Under the pieces are notes generated by a model. It saw only the letters and a list, made by a program, of their open reading frames with translations. It was not told where the DNA came from and made no database searches. A program made the position numbers and the translations under genes. A stretch of 43,484 bases of DNA from an uncultured Mycoplasmatota bacterium (lineage in GTDB: Bacteria; Bacillota_I; Bacilli_A; RF39; UBA660). Positions 1-8,553 of this stretch are shown here, piece by piece. The number at the start of each line of letters is the position of its first letter. Position 1 is the first letter of the stretch. Location: assembly GCA_945919295.1 (NCBI GenBank), contig CAMEJC010000005.1, positions 1-43,484 of the forward strand. The letters are read 5' to 3'.

Positions 1-301
1 AAAGTAAAACTAATAAGAAATGAATCTATAGGTTCATATTCATGGGATACATCTGCATCAGATATAAACTCAGGCTATGGAATAAATGAATGGAGTCAGG
101 CTGACTTAATGAAACTATTAAATCCCGGATATGAAAGTAATACTGACTTAAATAGTAGTGGCACTTCCATAACTGTAAATAATAGTTTATATTATAATAG
201 TGGTAGTGGTACTTGTTATAGTAATAGTAAAAATACAACCAAATCATGTGATTTTACAAGTACTGGAATAAAAAATGATACTACAAGAAATATGATCGCA
301 G
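1..301 (+). repeat. Paralogous DNA repeat, copy 1 (copy 2 at 15655-15955)
   Basis: Side-by-side reading shows long identical runs (for example around 107-150 against 15761-15804) with scattered, often synonymous, substitutions and a short variable patch near 220-245. Both copies are direct and in the same reading frame. They are about 15.6 kb apart, so they could recombine and delete or exchange gene ends. Confidence 0.8.
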
Positions 302-756
302 ATGCAACTTGGTATCTTGGAGGATGGCATGATACAAAAATATATTCAAATCAAATATATGAATATGAGAGAGGAACAAATGTAATAGTTAATCCAGGCG
401 ATGGAGTAACTAGGACAACAAGTTGGACAGGAAAAATAGCTTTAGCATATCCATCTGATGCTGGTTACACTGCTGATTTTACCAAGTGCAGTGATGCTTT
501 AATGTTTTATCATTTAAGTGATTGTTATAACAATTATTGGCTTTTTTCTACTTTATCTGCTTCTTTTTTAACGCCTTCAGATAATAATAATACGATTTGG
601 ATAGCGACTATGTACGGTTTTTATTCTGATGGTTTTAGATATGGTGAAGGAAATCCATATAGTCCTAGTTCTATTTATCCTACATTGTATTTATTAGATA
701 GTATTGCTATAGTAGGAGGTACTGGTTCAGAAGATAATCCATATAGATTAGGATAA
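1..756 (+). CDS. Surface protein, C-terminal part (5' end outside window); paralog of the gene at 14941-16410
   Basis: The frame is open from base 1, so only the last ~251 residues are present; the first in-window ATG (109) is internal. The first ~300 bases match 15655-15955 closely at DNA level and encode the same protein segment (INEWSQADLMKLLNPGYES and so on). The final ~75 residues differ: where the paralog has a G-V-R-P-V-L-N-L ending in GC-rich DNA, this copy has YPTLYLLDS in AT-rich DNA, then GTGSEDNPYRLG. By analogy with the paralog it is probably a secreted beta-rich surface protein with a C-type-lectin/DUF6273-like end; its signal peptide cannot be seen. A hairpin starts at the stop codon and a terminator follows. 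Family assignment is inference; the coding frame and the paralogy are directly visible. Confidence 0.85.
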   Translation, partial: KVKLIRNESIGSYSWDTSASDINSGYGINEWSQADLMKLLNPGYESNTDLNSSGTSITVNNSLYYNSGSGTCYSNSKNTTKSCDFTSTGIKNDTTRNMIADATWYLGGWHDTKIYSNQIYEYERGTNVIVNPGDGVTRTTSWTGKIALAYPSDAGYTADFTKCSDALMFYHLSDCYNNYWLFSTLSASFLTPSDNNNTIWIATMYGFYSDGFRYGEGNPYSPSSIYPTLYLLDSIAIVGGTGSEDNPYRLG

Positions 757-797
757 ACCGCAAATAACGTTAGTTATTTCGTAAGCGATAGCGGTTA
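754..797 (+). other. Nested hairpin starting at the stop codon
   Basis: An outer stem AACCGC (756-761) pairs with GCGGTT (791-796). An inner hairpin AAATAAC (762-768) pairs with GTTATTT (773-779) around GTTA. No U-run follows, so this is not an ordinary terminator. It contains CGTAAGC followed by GGTTAAT, two short words that recur in the same order in the structured tract downstream of the paralog (16491-16516). Confidence 0.6.
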
Positions 798-810
798 ATT
801 TAAAATAATA

Positions 811-851
811 AGAAAATAAGTAAACATATAGTTTATTTACTTTCTTTTTTT
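811..851 (+). terminator. Intrinsic terminator after the partial surface gene
   Basis: AAGTAAA (818-824) pairs with TTTACTT (836-842), followed by a T-rich run to 850. Confidence 0.6.
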
Positions 852-884
852 ATACTTGTATAGTATAATTATTATGGTGATGAT

Positions 885-1934
885 ATGGATAAAGATAGTG
901 TTATTGTCAGTGTAAAGAGTATAGATGATATATCTAAAATAAATAGTAATACTAAGTATATTAATATTTGTATTGATGATGTTAAAATGGAAGTTATCGA
1001 TTATTTTATTTTACATGGACAGAACTATTCATATTCTGATACTATTAATAATAGAAATGGTTTTATATATGTAGATTATAGTATGTTTAAAAGTGGTGAG
1101 GCTATCATAGATAGTATTATTGATGGTATGCCAATTAATTTAAATGATATAGAGAAAGTTAGATATATTTATATTTCTCTTGGCAGAACTTTGAGTGTTG
1201 ATATTAATATTATGAATAATAAGAATGATGTTATATCTTTTGGTAATATTAGTACGATAAATAATATTTGGGGCTCTTTATGTAAAGGTAAGATTACGGA
1301 TGTATCTATTTCTAAATTATTTATGTACTTATGTTCAAGAATTGGTATAAAAAGTGAACTTATTAATAGTAGTATTAATGGTCATGTTGCTAATAAGGTT
1401 TATATTGATGGTGGTTTTTTAGTAGTGGATCTTTATAGTGATATTTATAATATTCAAGGTGAATTTATTACACATTATTTTGATAAATTTAATAATAATA
1501 GTGATATGGATAAGAAAGTATTATATATAAAGGATCATTATATGGATTATTATATTGATAAAGTACTTAAGAATGTTGATTATACTAATCAAGATATTGT
1601 ATATGAGATACTTTCATTAACTGAGAAAATTCTTGATATAAATAATATTGGTGTAGTAGAATTATCTAAAATATATAGAGGTATTTTTGATAAGTACTGT
1701 CCTAACTATGATATAAAGATTAATAATTTCTTTGTTTATGATGATTTGAATAGTAGAAAAAAAGAACATTTTATTATAATTGGATATAGTGATAAATTTT
1801 ATAGTTTTAATTATAATAGAAAGTGCTTTATGAGTATTGATTATGATATGCTTTATGATAATTTAAAGAATAAGAAAATTGGTCTTTATAATGATGAGGA
1901 TTTTAATATAAAAGAAAAGAGTATGGTATTATGA
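885..1934 (+). CDS. Transglutaminase-like superfamily protein
   Basis: 349 residues, no clear signal peptide or membrane segment, so probably cytoplasmic. A segment around residues 128-185 has the layout of a transglutaminase-like (papain-fold) core: C133 in SLCKGK, H167 in NGHVANKVY and D182 in LVVDLYSD, a plausible Cys-His-Asp triad with usual spacing. The remainder has no domain I recognise. Such folds act as peptidases or amide-bond enzymes; substrate unknown. The start follows GGTGAT with a 3-base gap, and a TATAAT box sits at 864-869, giving a very short leader. The stop overlaps the next gene's start (ATGA), so the two are translationally coupled. The triad is visible; enzymatic activity is inference. 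Confidence 0.6.
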   Translation: MDKDSVIVSVKSIDDISKINSNTKYINICIDDVKMEVIDYFILHGQNYSYSDTINNRNGFIYVDYSMFKSGEAIIDSIIDGMPINLNDIEKVRYIYISLGRTLSVDINIMNNKNDVISFGNISTINNIWGSLCKGKITDVSISKLFMYLCSRIGIKSELINSSINGHVANKVYIDGGFLVVDLYSDIYNIQGEFITHYFDKFNNNSDMDKKVLYIKDHYMDYYIDKVLKNVDYTNQDIVYEILSLTEKILDINNIGVVELSKIYRGIFDKYCPNYDIKINNFFVYDDLNSRKKEHFIIIGYSDKFYSFNYNRKCFMSIDYDMLYDNLKNKKIGLYNDEDFNIKEKSMVL

Positions 1935-2866
1935 TGGTAGTGGTAATTGTATGTTTATTAATTGTTTTGGCTTTTTGTTCTATTTTTGAATCTTCTTTTT
2001 CTAGTCTTAATATTATTAGAATCAAGAAGATGATGGAATCTAAGAATAATAATGCTAAAATTGTTTATAATTTATATCAGAATTATTCGGAAGTTATTAC
2101 GACAATACTTGTTATTAATTGTATTGCTAGTGTTTTGGTTTCTTCGCTTGCTGTTTATTATTTTTCTAATTTATATGGTGATGAATGTGTTGGAATAGTA
2201 ACAATTATTTTAACTGTAATTATTTTAATTTTTACGGAGATTATACCTAAAATTTTAGGAAGAGAATATTCGGAAAATTTTGCGTTGAAGTTAGCTTTTA
2301 TACTTTCTTTTTTAGTAAAGCTATTTACTCCTATTAACAAGATTATTGGTAAATTTGAGAAGAAAGTAAAGAATGATCATAAGGTTACTGCGACTACTGA
2401 TGAACTTGTTGAAATTGTTAAAACGATAAAAGAAGAGGGAGTAATTGAAGAAAAAGAAAGTGCTTTTATACAGAAGGCTGTTTTGCTTAAAAAATTAAAA
2501 GTTCAAAATGTAATGGTTAATAAAGAATCGGTTTCTTATTTATATGATACAGATTCTTCTCTTAAGGTTAAAAAATGTATATTTAGAGATAATCATGATC
2601 GAATACCAATTATTACGAAAGATAATAAGATAGTAGGAATACTATATGAAGTTGATTTATTAGATGAAATACTTGATAATGGTACTATTAGTATTAAAAA
2701 ATCTATGAAGGAACCGATATGTATAAGTAAGAGTACTAATCTTGCTTCTTGTTTAGAACTATTGCATTCTGCGAGAGCACATATGGCACTTGTTACTGAT
2801 AGATATAATAATTTTCTTGGTATTGTAACGGTTGAAGATATTATTAATGAACTTATGAAGTCGTAG
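1931..2866 (+). CDS. CNNM/CorC (hemolysin C) family membrane protein with CBS pair
   Basis: 311 residues. The N-terminal half is a DUF21/CNNM transmembrane domain: hydrophobic segments near residues 2-20, 55-78 and 85-108, with the family's FTEIIPKILGREY motif near 101-113. The C-terminal half (from ~185) is a CBS pair, including DRIPIITKDNKIVGIL and LVTDRYNNFLGIVTVEDII. The family is linked to Mg2+ or other divalent cation export and homeostasis. It lacks the extra C-terminal CorC_HlyC domain, so is on the short side. It overlaps the upstream transglutaminase-like gene by 4 bases. A terminator hairpin overlaps its stop codon. Confidence 0.85.
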   Translation: MMVVVIVCLLIVLAFCSIFESSFSSLNIIRIKKMMESKNNNAKIVYNLYQNYSEVITTILVINCIASVLVSSLAVYYFSNLYGDECVGIVTIILTVIILIFTEIIPKILGREYSENFALKLAFILSFLVKLFTPINKIIGKFEKKVKNDHKVTATTDELVEIVKTIKEEGVIEEKESAFIQKAVLLKKLKVQNVMVNKESVSYLYDTDSSLKVKKCIFRDNHDRIPIITKDNKIVGILYEVDLLDEILDNGTISIKKSMKEPICISKSTNLASCLELLHSARAHMALVTDRYNNFLGIVTVEDIINELMKS

Positions 2867-2877
2867 ACTTCTTTTTT
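2857..2877 (+). terminator. Intrinsic terminator overlapping the CNNM stop codon
   Basis: GAAGTC (2857-2862), loop GTA, GACTTC (2866-2871), then six T. A TATAAT box at 2887-2892, with TAGACT at 2864-2869 as a weak -35, is the likely promoter for the next gene, so terminator and promoter are superimposed. Confidence 0.75.
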
Positions 2878-2908
2878 GTTTTTTGTTATAATATAAGTGT
2901 GATGAAGT

Positions 2909-4099
2909 ATGATAGTAAAAATTGATAAATTATCTCATGATTTTAAGGGCATTACGAGAATTGATGATAAGGTTACTTTTGTTTCTGATACTATTCCAGG
3001 TGAAGTTATCGATATTAAAATAATTAATGAAAAAAAGAAAATTAATGAAGGGAAAGTTATTGGTTATATTGAAACTAGCGATGATAGAATTAGTGAAGTG
3101 TGTCCTTATTCTGATAAATGTGGTGGATGTGATATTGCATATATGAAATATTCTAAACAAATTCAATATAAAAAGGAAATTGTTTGTGATATTATGAAGA
3201 AATATGCTGGTATTAGTGTTAATCCTCAAATTATTTTTGATAATAATATATATGGATATAGAAATAAGATAACTTTACGGGTTTTTGATGGTAAATTATC
3301 TTTGATTGAAAATGGTAGTAATATTTTAGTTAATATTGATAAGTGTCTTTTGGTTAATAATAATATTAATAAAATTATTAATTTAATTAATGAGATGGAT
3401 CTTACTGGGGTTAATGAAGTGATTATTAAGGGTACTAAAGAGATAATGGTAATAGTTAGTGGTGATCTTGATAGTGATAAACTTATCGATAAATTAAAAT
3501 TAGATGTTGATAGTATTATTTTAAATGATAAAGTTATATATGGTAATGATTATATTATAATTAGTATAGGGAATTTTAATTATGCTATTTCTCCTAAATC
3601 TTTCTTTCAAATTAATACTAATATGATAGATAAGCTATATGATAAGATACATGATTATGCTGGTATTGGTAATTCTTTACTTGATTTATATTGTGGCGCA
3701 GGGACAATTGGTATTTATTTAGCGGATAATTTTGAAATGGTTAGAGGTATTGAAATAAATGAAGATGCGGTAAATAGTGCTAATTTAAATAAGAAAATAA
3801 ATGGTATTAAAAATATTTCTTTTGAATGTAAAAATGTTAATCAAATATCTAAAATAGATGTTGATGTTGTAGTAGTAGATCCTCCTAGAGGTGGATTAGA
3901 TAAAATAACTATTAATAAGTTATTAGATGGTAATTGTAAAAAGATTGTTTATGTATCTTGTAATCCTATTACTTTGGCTAGAGATATTAAATTACTTAAG
4001 GATAAATATAATTTTGAAGATATAACTTTATTTGATATGTTTCCTAATACTAAACATGTGGAATGTGTGACGGTACTACATAGAAAGAGCTTTGAATAG
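2909..4099 (+). CDS. rlmD: 23S rRNA (uracil-C5)-methyltransferase, RlmD/RlmCD (RumA) family
   Basis: 396 residues, somewhat short for the family (usually ~450). The N-terminal region fits a TRAM-like RNA-binding domain (1-55). Iron-sulfur cysteines are C65, C71, C74 (in CPYSDKCGGC) and C146. The C-terminal Rossmann methyltransferase has the SAM-binding LDLYCGAGTIG, the VVDPPRGGLD motif, the catalytic-cysteine motif VYVSCNP and a C-terminal HVECVTVL. The family methylates uracil-C5 in 23S rRNA (positions equivalent to E. coli U747/U1939) using SAM; Gram-positive members may do both sites. It stands alone between terminators. The start follows GTGATGAAGT, another distal-type SD. Confidence 0.92.
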   Translation: MIVKIDKLSHDFKGITRIDDKVTFVSDTIPGEVIDIKIINEKKKINEGKVIGYIETSDDRISEVCPYSDKCGGCDIAYMKYSKQIQYKKEIVCDIMKKYAGISVNPQIIFDNNIYGYRNKITLRVFDGKLSLIENGSNILVNIDKCLLVNNNINKIINLINEMDLTGVNEVIIKGTKEIMVIVSGDLDSDKLIDKLKLDVDSIILNDKVIYGNDYIIISIGNFNYAISPKSFFQINTNMIDKLYDKIHDYAGIGNSLLDLYCGAGTIGIYLADNFEMVRGIEINEDAVNSANLNKKINGIKNISFECKNVNQISKIDVDVVVVDPPRGGLDKITINKLLDGNCKKIVYVSCNPITLARDIKLLKDKYNFEDITLFDMFPNTKHVECVTVLHRKSFE

Positions 4100-4283
4100 C
4101 AATGATTTTAAAAAATTAAAGAAAGCATATTTTTGATAAAAAAATGGTGATTTTTTCTAAAAATTATTTAATAGGTTGTCAGAAGAGTATATGTTTCCAT
4201 ATGTTTTTTTACATTATATTTGAAATTAATTAAATTTTGGTGTACACAATATGACAGTTATTTTTATATTTGAATTAAATATA

Positions 4284-4312
4284 TGTACAAAAAACATATC
4301 ATGTGATATAAT
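4284..4312 (+). promoter_or_regulatory. Promoter of the tetR-ABC operon
   Basis: TGTACA (4284-4289), 17-base spacer, TATAAT (4307-4312). An inverted repeat ATATGT (4281-4286) / ACATAT (4294-4299) overlaps the -35 box. The 250-base upstream gap is otherwise AT-rich without a gene. Confidence 0.6.
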
Positions 4313-4324
4313 TAGATTAGGTAA

Positions 4325-4336
4325 TACAATATTGTA
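4325..4336 (+). promoter_or_regulatory. Candidate TetR operator
   Basis: Perfect 12-base palindrome TACAATATTGTA just downstream of the predicted transcription start and touching the AAGGAG ribosome site. This is a suitable place for autorepression by the regulator encoded next; binding is inference. Confidence 0.45.
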
Positions 4337-4349
4337 AGGAGAAAAAGAT

Positions 4350-4907
4350 ATGACAAATATATCAAAAAGTACTAAACAAGATATAATAAATGTTGCTTTT
4401 GATATTGTAAGAAAAAGTGGTATTGAAAAAGTAAGTGCTAGAGAAATTGCTAAAAGATTATCTTGTTCTATACAACCTGTATTTTATTATTTTAATAATA
4501 TGGATTCATTAAAGAAAGAATTGTTAAAGTATTCTTTGAATTATTATCAAAAATTTTTATTAGATGATAGTGGTAATCAACCTAATTATAAACAAATAGG
4601 TATGAATTATATTAAATTTGCAAAAGAAGAGTCTAATTTATTTAAGTTTATATTTATGGGGGATTATCATATAAAAGTAAAGAATTTTTCTGCTTTTGAT
4701 AATAGTTATACTAAAGTAGAAGAAACTATTTGTGAAGAATATAAAATAGTAAGTGATAAAGCAGAAAAAATTCATTTAAAAATGTGGATGTTTACTCATG
4801 GTATTGCTTGCTTAGTTGCTAATGGAACTATTGATTTTAGTGATAATGAAATTAAAATATTGTTAACTGAGGAATTTCAATTACTTATGAAAAATGAAAT
4901 AAAATAA
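4350..4907 (+). CDS. TetR/AcrR-family transcriptional regulator
   Basis: 185 residues, typical TetR length. The N-terminal helix-turn-helix spans about residues 12-52, with SAREIAKRLSCS and then PVFYYFNNMDSLKKEL, the family's recognition helix and following helix. The C-terminal ligand/dimer domain is unassigned. SD AAGGAG. It is the first gene of a probable operon with the ABC exporter genes that follow after 20 bases, so it probably represses this transporter and itself. The ligand cannot be predicted. Confidence 0.9.
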   Translation: MTNISKSTKQDIINVAFDIVRKSGIEKVSAREIAKRLSCSIQPVFYYFNNMDSLKKELLKYSLNYYQKFLLDDSGNQPNYKQIGMNYIKFAKEESNLFKFIFMGDYHIKVKNFSAFDNSYTKVEETICEEYKIVSDKAEKIHLKMWMFTHGIACLVANGTIDFSDNEIKILLTEEFQLLMKNEIK

Positions 4908-4927
4908 ATTATGAGAGGAAGGTTTAT

Positions 4928-5638
4928 ATGATAGAAATTAAAAATGTAAGTAAAACTTATAATGGTGAAAAGAAAGCATTAAATAATGTGAGTTTTAATA
5001 TTAATGATGGTGAAATTTTTGCTTTTATTGGACATAATGGTGCAGGAAAAACTACAATGATTAAGTCATTACTTGGAATATTGGATTTTGAAGAGGGGGA
5101 TATTTTAATAAATAATAAATCAATAAAAGAAAATCCAATTGATTGTAAACTTGATATGGCTTATGTTCCAGATAATCCTGATCTTTATGAGAATATGAGT
5201 GCAATTGAATTTATAAATTTTGTTTGTGATATGTATGATACTCCTACTTATGTAAGAGATGAAAATATTAAGAAGTATGCTACTATGTTTGAACTAGAGG
5301 ATAATTTAAATGATGATATATCTTCGTTTTCGCATGGAATGAAACAAAAAGTTGCTTTAATAGCAGCTCTTGCTCATGATCCTAAAGTACTAGTTATGGA
5401 TGAGCCTTTTGTAGGATTGGATCCTAAAGCTGTGTTTGATGTTAAAGAATTAATGAAAAAAATGGCAAAAGAGGGTAAAACATTATTTTTTTCTACACAT
5501 ATTTTAGATGTTGCTGAAAAACTCTGTGATAGGGTTGCTATTATTAAAAATGGAAATATTGTTAAAATAGGTAAAATGAAAGACATTAAAGGAGATTCTT
5601 CATTAGAAAAAGTTTTCCTTGAATTAGGAGAAGAATAA
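4928..5638 (+). CDS. ABC transporter ATP-binding protein
   Basis: 236 residues. Walker A GHNGAGKTT (near 35-43), signature SSFSHGMKQ, Walker B VLVMDEPFVGLDP, and a switch-loop histidine in FFSTHIL. Overall pattern fits the CcmA/ABC-2 exporter ATPase class. SD GAGAGGAAGG. Its stop overlaps the permease start by one base (TAATG), so the two form one exporter. Substrate unknown; the upstream TetR gene suggests an inducible export function such as a drug or peptide. Confidence 0.93.
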   Translation: MIEIKNVSKTYNGEKKALNNVSFNINDGEIFAFIGHNGAGKTTMIKSLLGILDFEEGDILINNKSIKENPIDCKLDMAYVPDNPDLYENMSAIEFINFVCDMYDTPTYVRDENIKKYATMFELEDNLNDDISSFSHGMKQKVALIAALAHDPKVLVMDEPFVGLDPKAVFDVKELMKKMAKEGKTLFFSTHILDVAEKLCDRVAIIKNGNIVKIGKMKDIKGDSSLEKVFLELGEE

Positions 5639-7242
5639 TGAAAACAATTTCTTTATTAAAAGCTGCTCTTAGTCAAGATATGAATATGTTTAAATATTCT
5701 GTTAAAAGAAATTCAAGTAAATTAAAAAAAATATTATTTCCAGTTTTTCTTTTTATTGCTGTATGTGTAAGTATTGGAACTTATGCTTATATGATTGGAA
5801 AAGAATTAGCTCCGTATCATTTAACTTATGTTATGTTAAGCATGTTTGTTATCATTGTTACTGTTATGTCTTTTATTGAGGGAATATATAAATCTCAGGG
5901 AATATTATTCGAAGCTAGAGATAATGATTTATTATTTTCTCTTCCTATTAAGAAATCACAAATATTGTTTGTAAGAATAGTTAAGTTGCTATTATTTCAA
6001 CTTATATACAATTTTATGTTTTTATTGCCTGCTTTTGTGATTTATATATATTTTGAAAAGCCAACAATTAATTTTTATATTAGTTCATTGCTTATGAGTT
6101 TGTTAATTCCTATTATTCCTACGGTTATTTCGAGTATACTAGGTTATATTATTAAATTATTATCTTCTAAATTTAAATCTAAAAAAATTATACAAACCTT
6201 ATTATCTAGTGTTGTATTTTTAGTAATTTTCTACTTATGTATGAATTTAGATGGATTTATACAGGGTATTGCTTCTAAAGCTACAAGTATAAATGAAATG
6301 TTGATTAAAATTTATTATCCATTAGGATTATATATAAATTTGATTGATAATTTTGAAATATTGGATTTATTAAAATTAATTTTAATAAATTTAATTCCTT
6401 TTGGTTTATTTGTTTTATTTGGATCAAAATCTTATTTTAAAATTATTTCTAATTCTAAATCAAGTGCAACTAAACATAAGATAAATAGTAAGAAAAAATT
6501 TATTATTAAGAGAAAACCTATTGTTTCACTTGTTAGAAAGGAATTAAAAAGATATTTTTCTTCTCCGATATATATGTTTAATACATCATTTGGATTGTTA
6601 TTATGTGTTGTTGTAACTATAATTCTATGTTTTAAAGGTCAAGGTGTTTTTGATATGATTTTGGCTGATTATGGTGTAAAAGGAGAATTATCTTTATCTA
6701 TAATATTTTATTTCTTTATTTTATTTGTATGTTCTATGACATCTATAACATCTTCGAGTGTTTCTTTAGAAGGCAAAACAATCAATATTACGAAAAGTTT
6801 ACCCATTGATGAAAAGACAATATTAAATTCAAAAATACTTACTTGTTATGCTATTGAACTTCCATTTATTTTGTTTGGATATATTCTGTTTTTTATTAAG
6901 TTTAAACCAAGTTTATTATATGTTGTATTAATAACTTTATTGGGTATTTTAATGATTTTGTTAAATGCTTGTATTGGTTTAATTACTAATTTAAAATATC
7001 CTAAAATGAATGCTATGAATGATACTGAGGTGGTAAAACAAAGTATGAGTTCGATGATTTCAATATTTATTGGTATGGGCATTTTTGTAGGTAGTATTTT
7101 AGTTGTTTGTTTTTTGAATAAGTATTTAAATTTGGATTTACTTTTAATTTTGCATATTATTTTTATTGCTATTATTAGTGTAATTTTATATATAATTTTA
7201 ATGAAAGTAGGTGTTAAGGAATATAGAAGAATAAATGTATAA
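5638..7242 (+). CDS. ABC-2 type exporter permease
   Basis: 534 residues with about 12 hydrophobic segments in two similar halves (about 35-250 and 310-530) separated by a Lys-rich cytoplasmic loop (~275-290, KHKINSKKKFIIKRK). Each half has a short motif resembling putative ABC exporter permeases: DLLFSLPIKKSQI near residue 98 and ITKSLPIDEKTI in the second half. It is the membrane partner of the ATPase it overlaps. No known family member can be named from sequence alone. Confidence 0.85.
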   Translation: MKTISLLKAALSQDMNMFKYSVKRNSSKLKKILFPVFLFIAVCVSIGTYAYMIGKELAPYHLTYVMLSMFVIIVTVMSFIEGIYKSQGILFEARDNDLLFSLPIKKSQILFVRIVKLLLFQLIYNFMFLLPAFVIYIYFEKPTINFYISSLLMSLLIPIIPTVISSILGYIIKLLSSKFKSKKIIQTLLSSVVFLVIFYLCMNLDGFIQGIASKATSINEMLIKIYYPLGLYINLIDNFEILDLLKLILINLIPFGLFVLFGSKSYFKIISNSKSSATKHKINSKKKFIIKRKPIVSLVRKELKRYFSSPIYMFNTSFGLLLCVVVTIILCFKGQGVFDMILADYGVKGELSLSIIFYFFILFVCSMTSITSSSVSLEGKTINITKSLPIDEKTILNSKILTCYAIELPFILFGYILFFIKFKPSLLYVVLITLLGILMILLNACIGLITNLKYPKMNAMNDTEVVKQSMSSMISIFIGMGIFVGSILVVCFLNKYLNLDLLLILHIIFIAIISVILYIILMKVGVKEYRRINV

Positions 7243-7311
7243 TTAATTTATTGAAGAAATTGAATTTGTTTTTCTTATTTGGTAAGATAATTAGAGTTAG
7301 GATTTGGTGTG

Positions 7312-8238
7312 ATGAAAAAAGTATTAATTATTATATCTTCTATTATGGGGATGTTTCTGTGTTATGAATTATATTGTTTATTTGAAAATTATAACAATGT
7401 TAAATTGTTGAAAAATGAAATAAATAAAAGGGAAGAAGTTGATAATGAATATATTGAACTTTTAGATAGTATAACTTCAGAAGTTGGATCTTTTGAAAAA
7501 ATTGAAAATAAAGTTGGTCTTTTAGAGAGAACTTTTAGTCAAAATGAAGAACTTTTAGGTTTACTTGAAACTGATTTGAGTAATTTACAAATACAGAATA
7601 ATAATGTTGAAAATATGATTATTCAAATCGAAGAGGAAATAGCCGCTAAAAAGAATAGAGTGATTATTAATGGTAATTTTGTTTATAGTCAATTTCCTAA
7701 ATATCCAACTGGATGTGAAAGTGTTGCACTTTATTTATTGTTAAAATATAATGGAGTAGATGTAACAGTAGATGGTATTGTTGATAAAATAAAAAAAGGT
7801 GAACTTCCTTATGAATTGTCTGGTAAGGTGTATGGTGGTAATCCAGAAATAGAATTTATTGGTGATCCTAGAGATAACTATTCATACGGTGTATATAATA
7901 AACCTTTACAAGATGTTGCTAATATTTATAAAAATAATATTAATAGTGAAATAGGTTTGGAATTTAATAAAGTCTTAGAACTTGTTAAGAATAACAGACC
8001 TGTATTAGTATGGGTTTCGATTAATTTGTCTAAACCATATATATCTAAAACTTGGACATATAAGGAAACGGGAGAAACTATAAATTGGATTAGAGGAGAA
8101 CATGCTTTAGTAATAATTGGTTATAGTGATAATCAGGTAATTGTATCTGATCCTTATACTGGTACTATTAGATATTTTGATAGAGATTTGTTTAAATCTA
8201 GATATGATTATTTTGGAAAGAGGGCGCTTTATTATTAA
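7312..8238 (+). CDS. Membrane-anchored C39-like cysteine peptidase
   Basis: 308 residues from ATG 7312 (a GTG at 7309 lies in the SD-like GGTGTG and is less likely). Residues 2-24 form an N-terminal membrane anchor; ~28-115 are heptad-rich and likely coiled coil; from ~118 a C39-like (Peptidase_C39_2) domain follows. Candidate active site: C135 in YPTGCESVAL, H264 in GEHALVIIGY and D280 in VSDPYTG. The active site would face outside. It lies immediately before two other small anchored proteins with the same direction. C39-like domains cleave peptides (often at double glycine in transporter fusions, but here free-standing), so the substrate is unknown. Confidence 0.8.
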   Translation: MKKVLIIISSIMGMFLCYELYCLFENYNNVKLLKNEINKREEVDNEYIELLDSITSEVGSFEKIENKVGLLERTFSQNEELLGLLETDLSNLQIQNNNVENMIIQIEEEIAAKKNRVIINGNFVYSQFPKYPTGCESVALYLLLKYNGVDVTVDGIVDKIKKGELPYELSGKVYGGNPEIEFIGDPRDNYSYGVYNKPLQDVANIYKNNINSEIGLEFNKVLELVKNNRPVLVWVSINLSKPYISKTWTYKETGETINWIRGEHALVIIGYSDNQVIVSDPYTGTIRYFDRDLFKSRYDYFGKRALYY

Positions 8239-8539
8239 GAAGAAGAATTATATATTTATAGTTATTATTTTGCTTTTAACTATATTAATTATTGCTATTA
8301 TTTATTTAAATAATTTGAAACAGAAGGAAATAGATAGCCTTAATGTTATGCTGAAAGATATTGAAGAGAAAGAGGAACTTGTAGCTAGCTATAGTGAGGA
8401 GTTACCGAAGATAAAAGAATTAAAACAAAAGATCATGGGACAAGAGTATAAAATTGAAGAGTTTTCTAAACAGATTCAAGAAGTTACTAATCTTTTGATA
8501 GAGAATAAGAATAAGTTAGATAAATTACAAAATTATTAG
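8234..8539 (+). CDS. Small membrane-anchored coiled-coil protein; probable ATT start
   Basis: About 101 residues: short basic N-terminus (KKKN), hydrophobic anchor (~8-26), then a heptad-rich Glu/Lys coiled coil. It looks like a shortened relative of the anchor-plus-coil part of the upstream peptidase. The start is uncertain. The in-frame ATG codons at 8141 and 8204 lie deep inside the preceding gene and would add residues with no sensible signal-anchor layout. GGAAAGAGGG (8215-8224) is a good SD and points to an ATT at 8231 or 8234, overlapping the previous stop (TAA 8236-8238). TTG 8213 is another option. Function unknown. Confidence 0.5.
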   Translation: MKKKNYIFIVIILLLTILIIAIIYLNNLKQKEIDSLNVMLKDIEEKEELVASYSEELPKIKELKQKIMGQEYKIEEFSKQIQEVTNLLIENKNKLDKLQNY

Positions 8540-8553
8540 GAAAGAGGAATGTT

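Noticed and set aside
754-797. Integron attC site
   Set aside because: The inverted repeat has no proper RYYYAAC/GTTRRRY core pair and no integrase is in the window.
8141-8233. N-terminal extension of the small coiled-coil protein
   Set aside because: It lies wholly inside the peptidase gene in another frame and has no ribosome site; the good SD points to 8231-8234.
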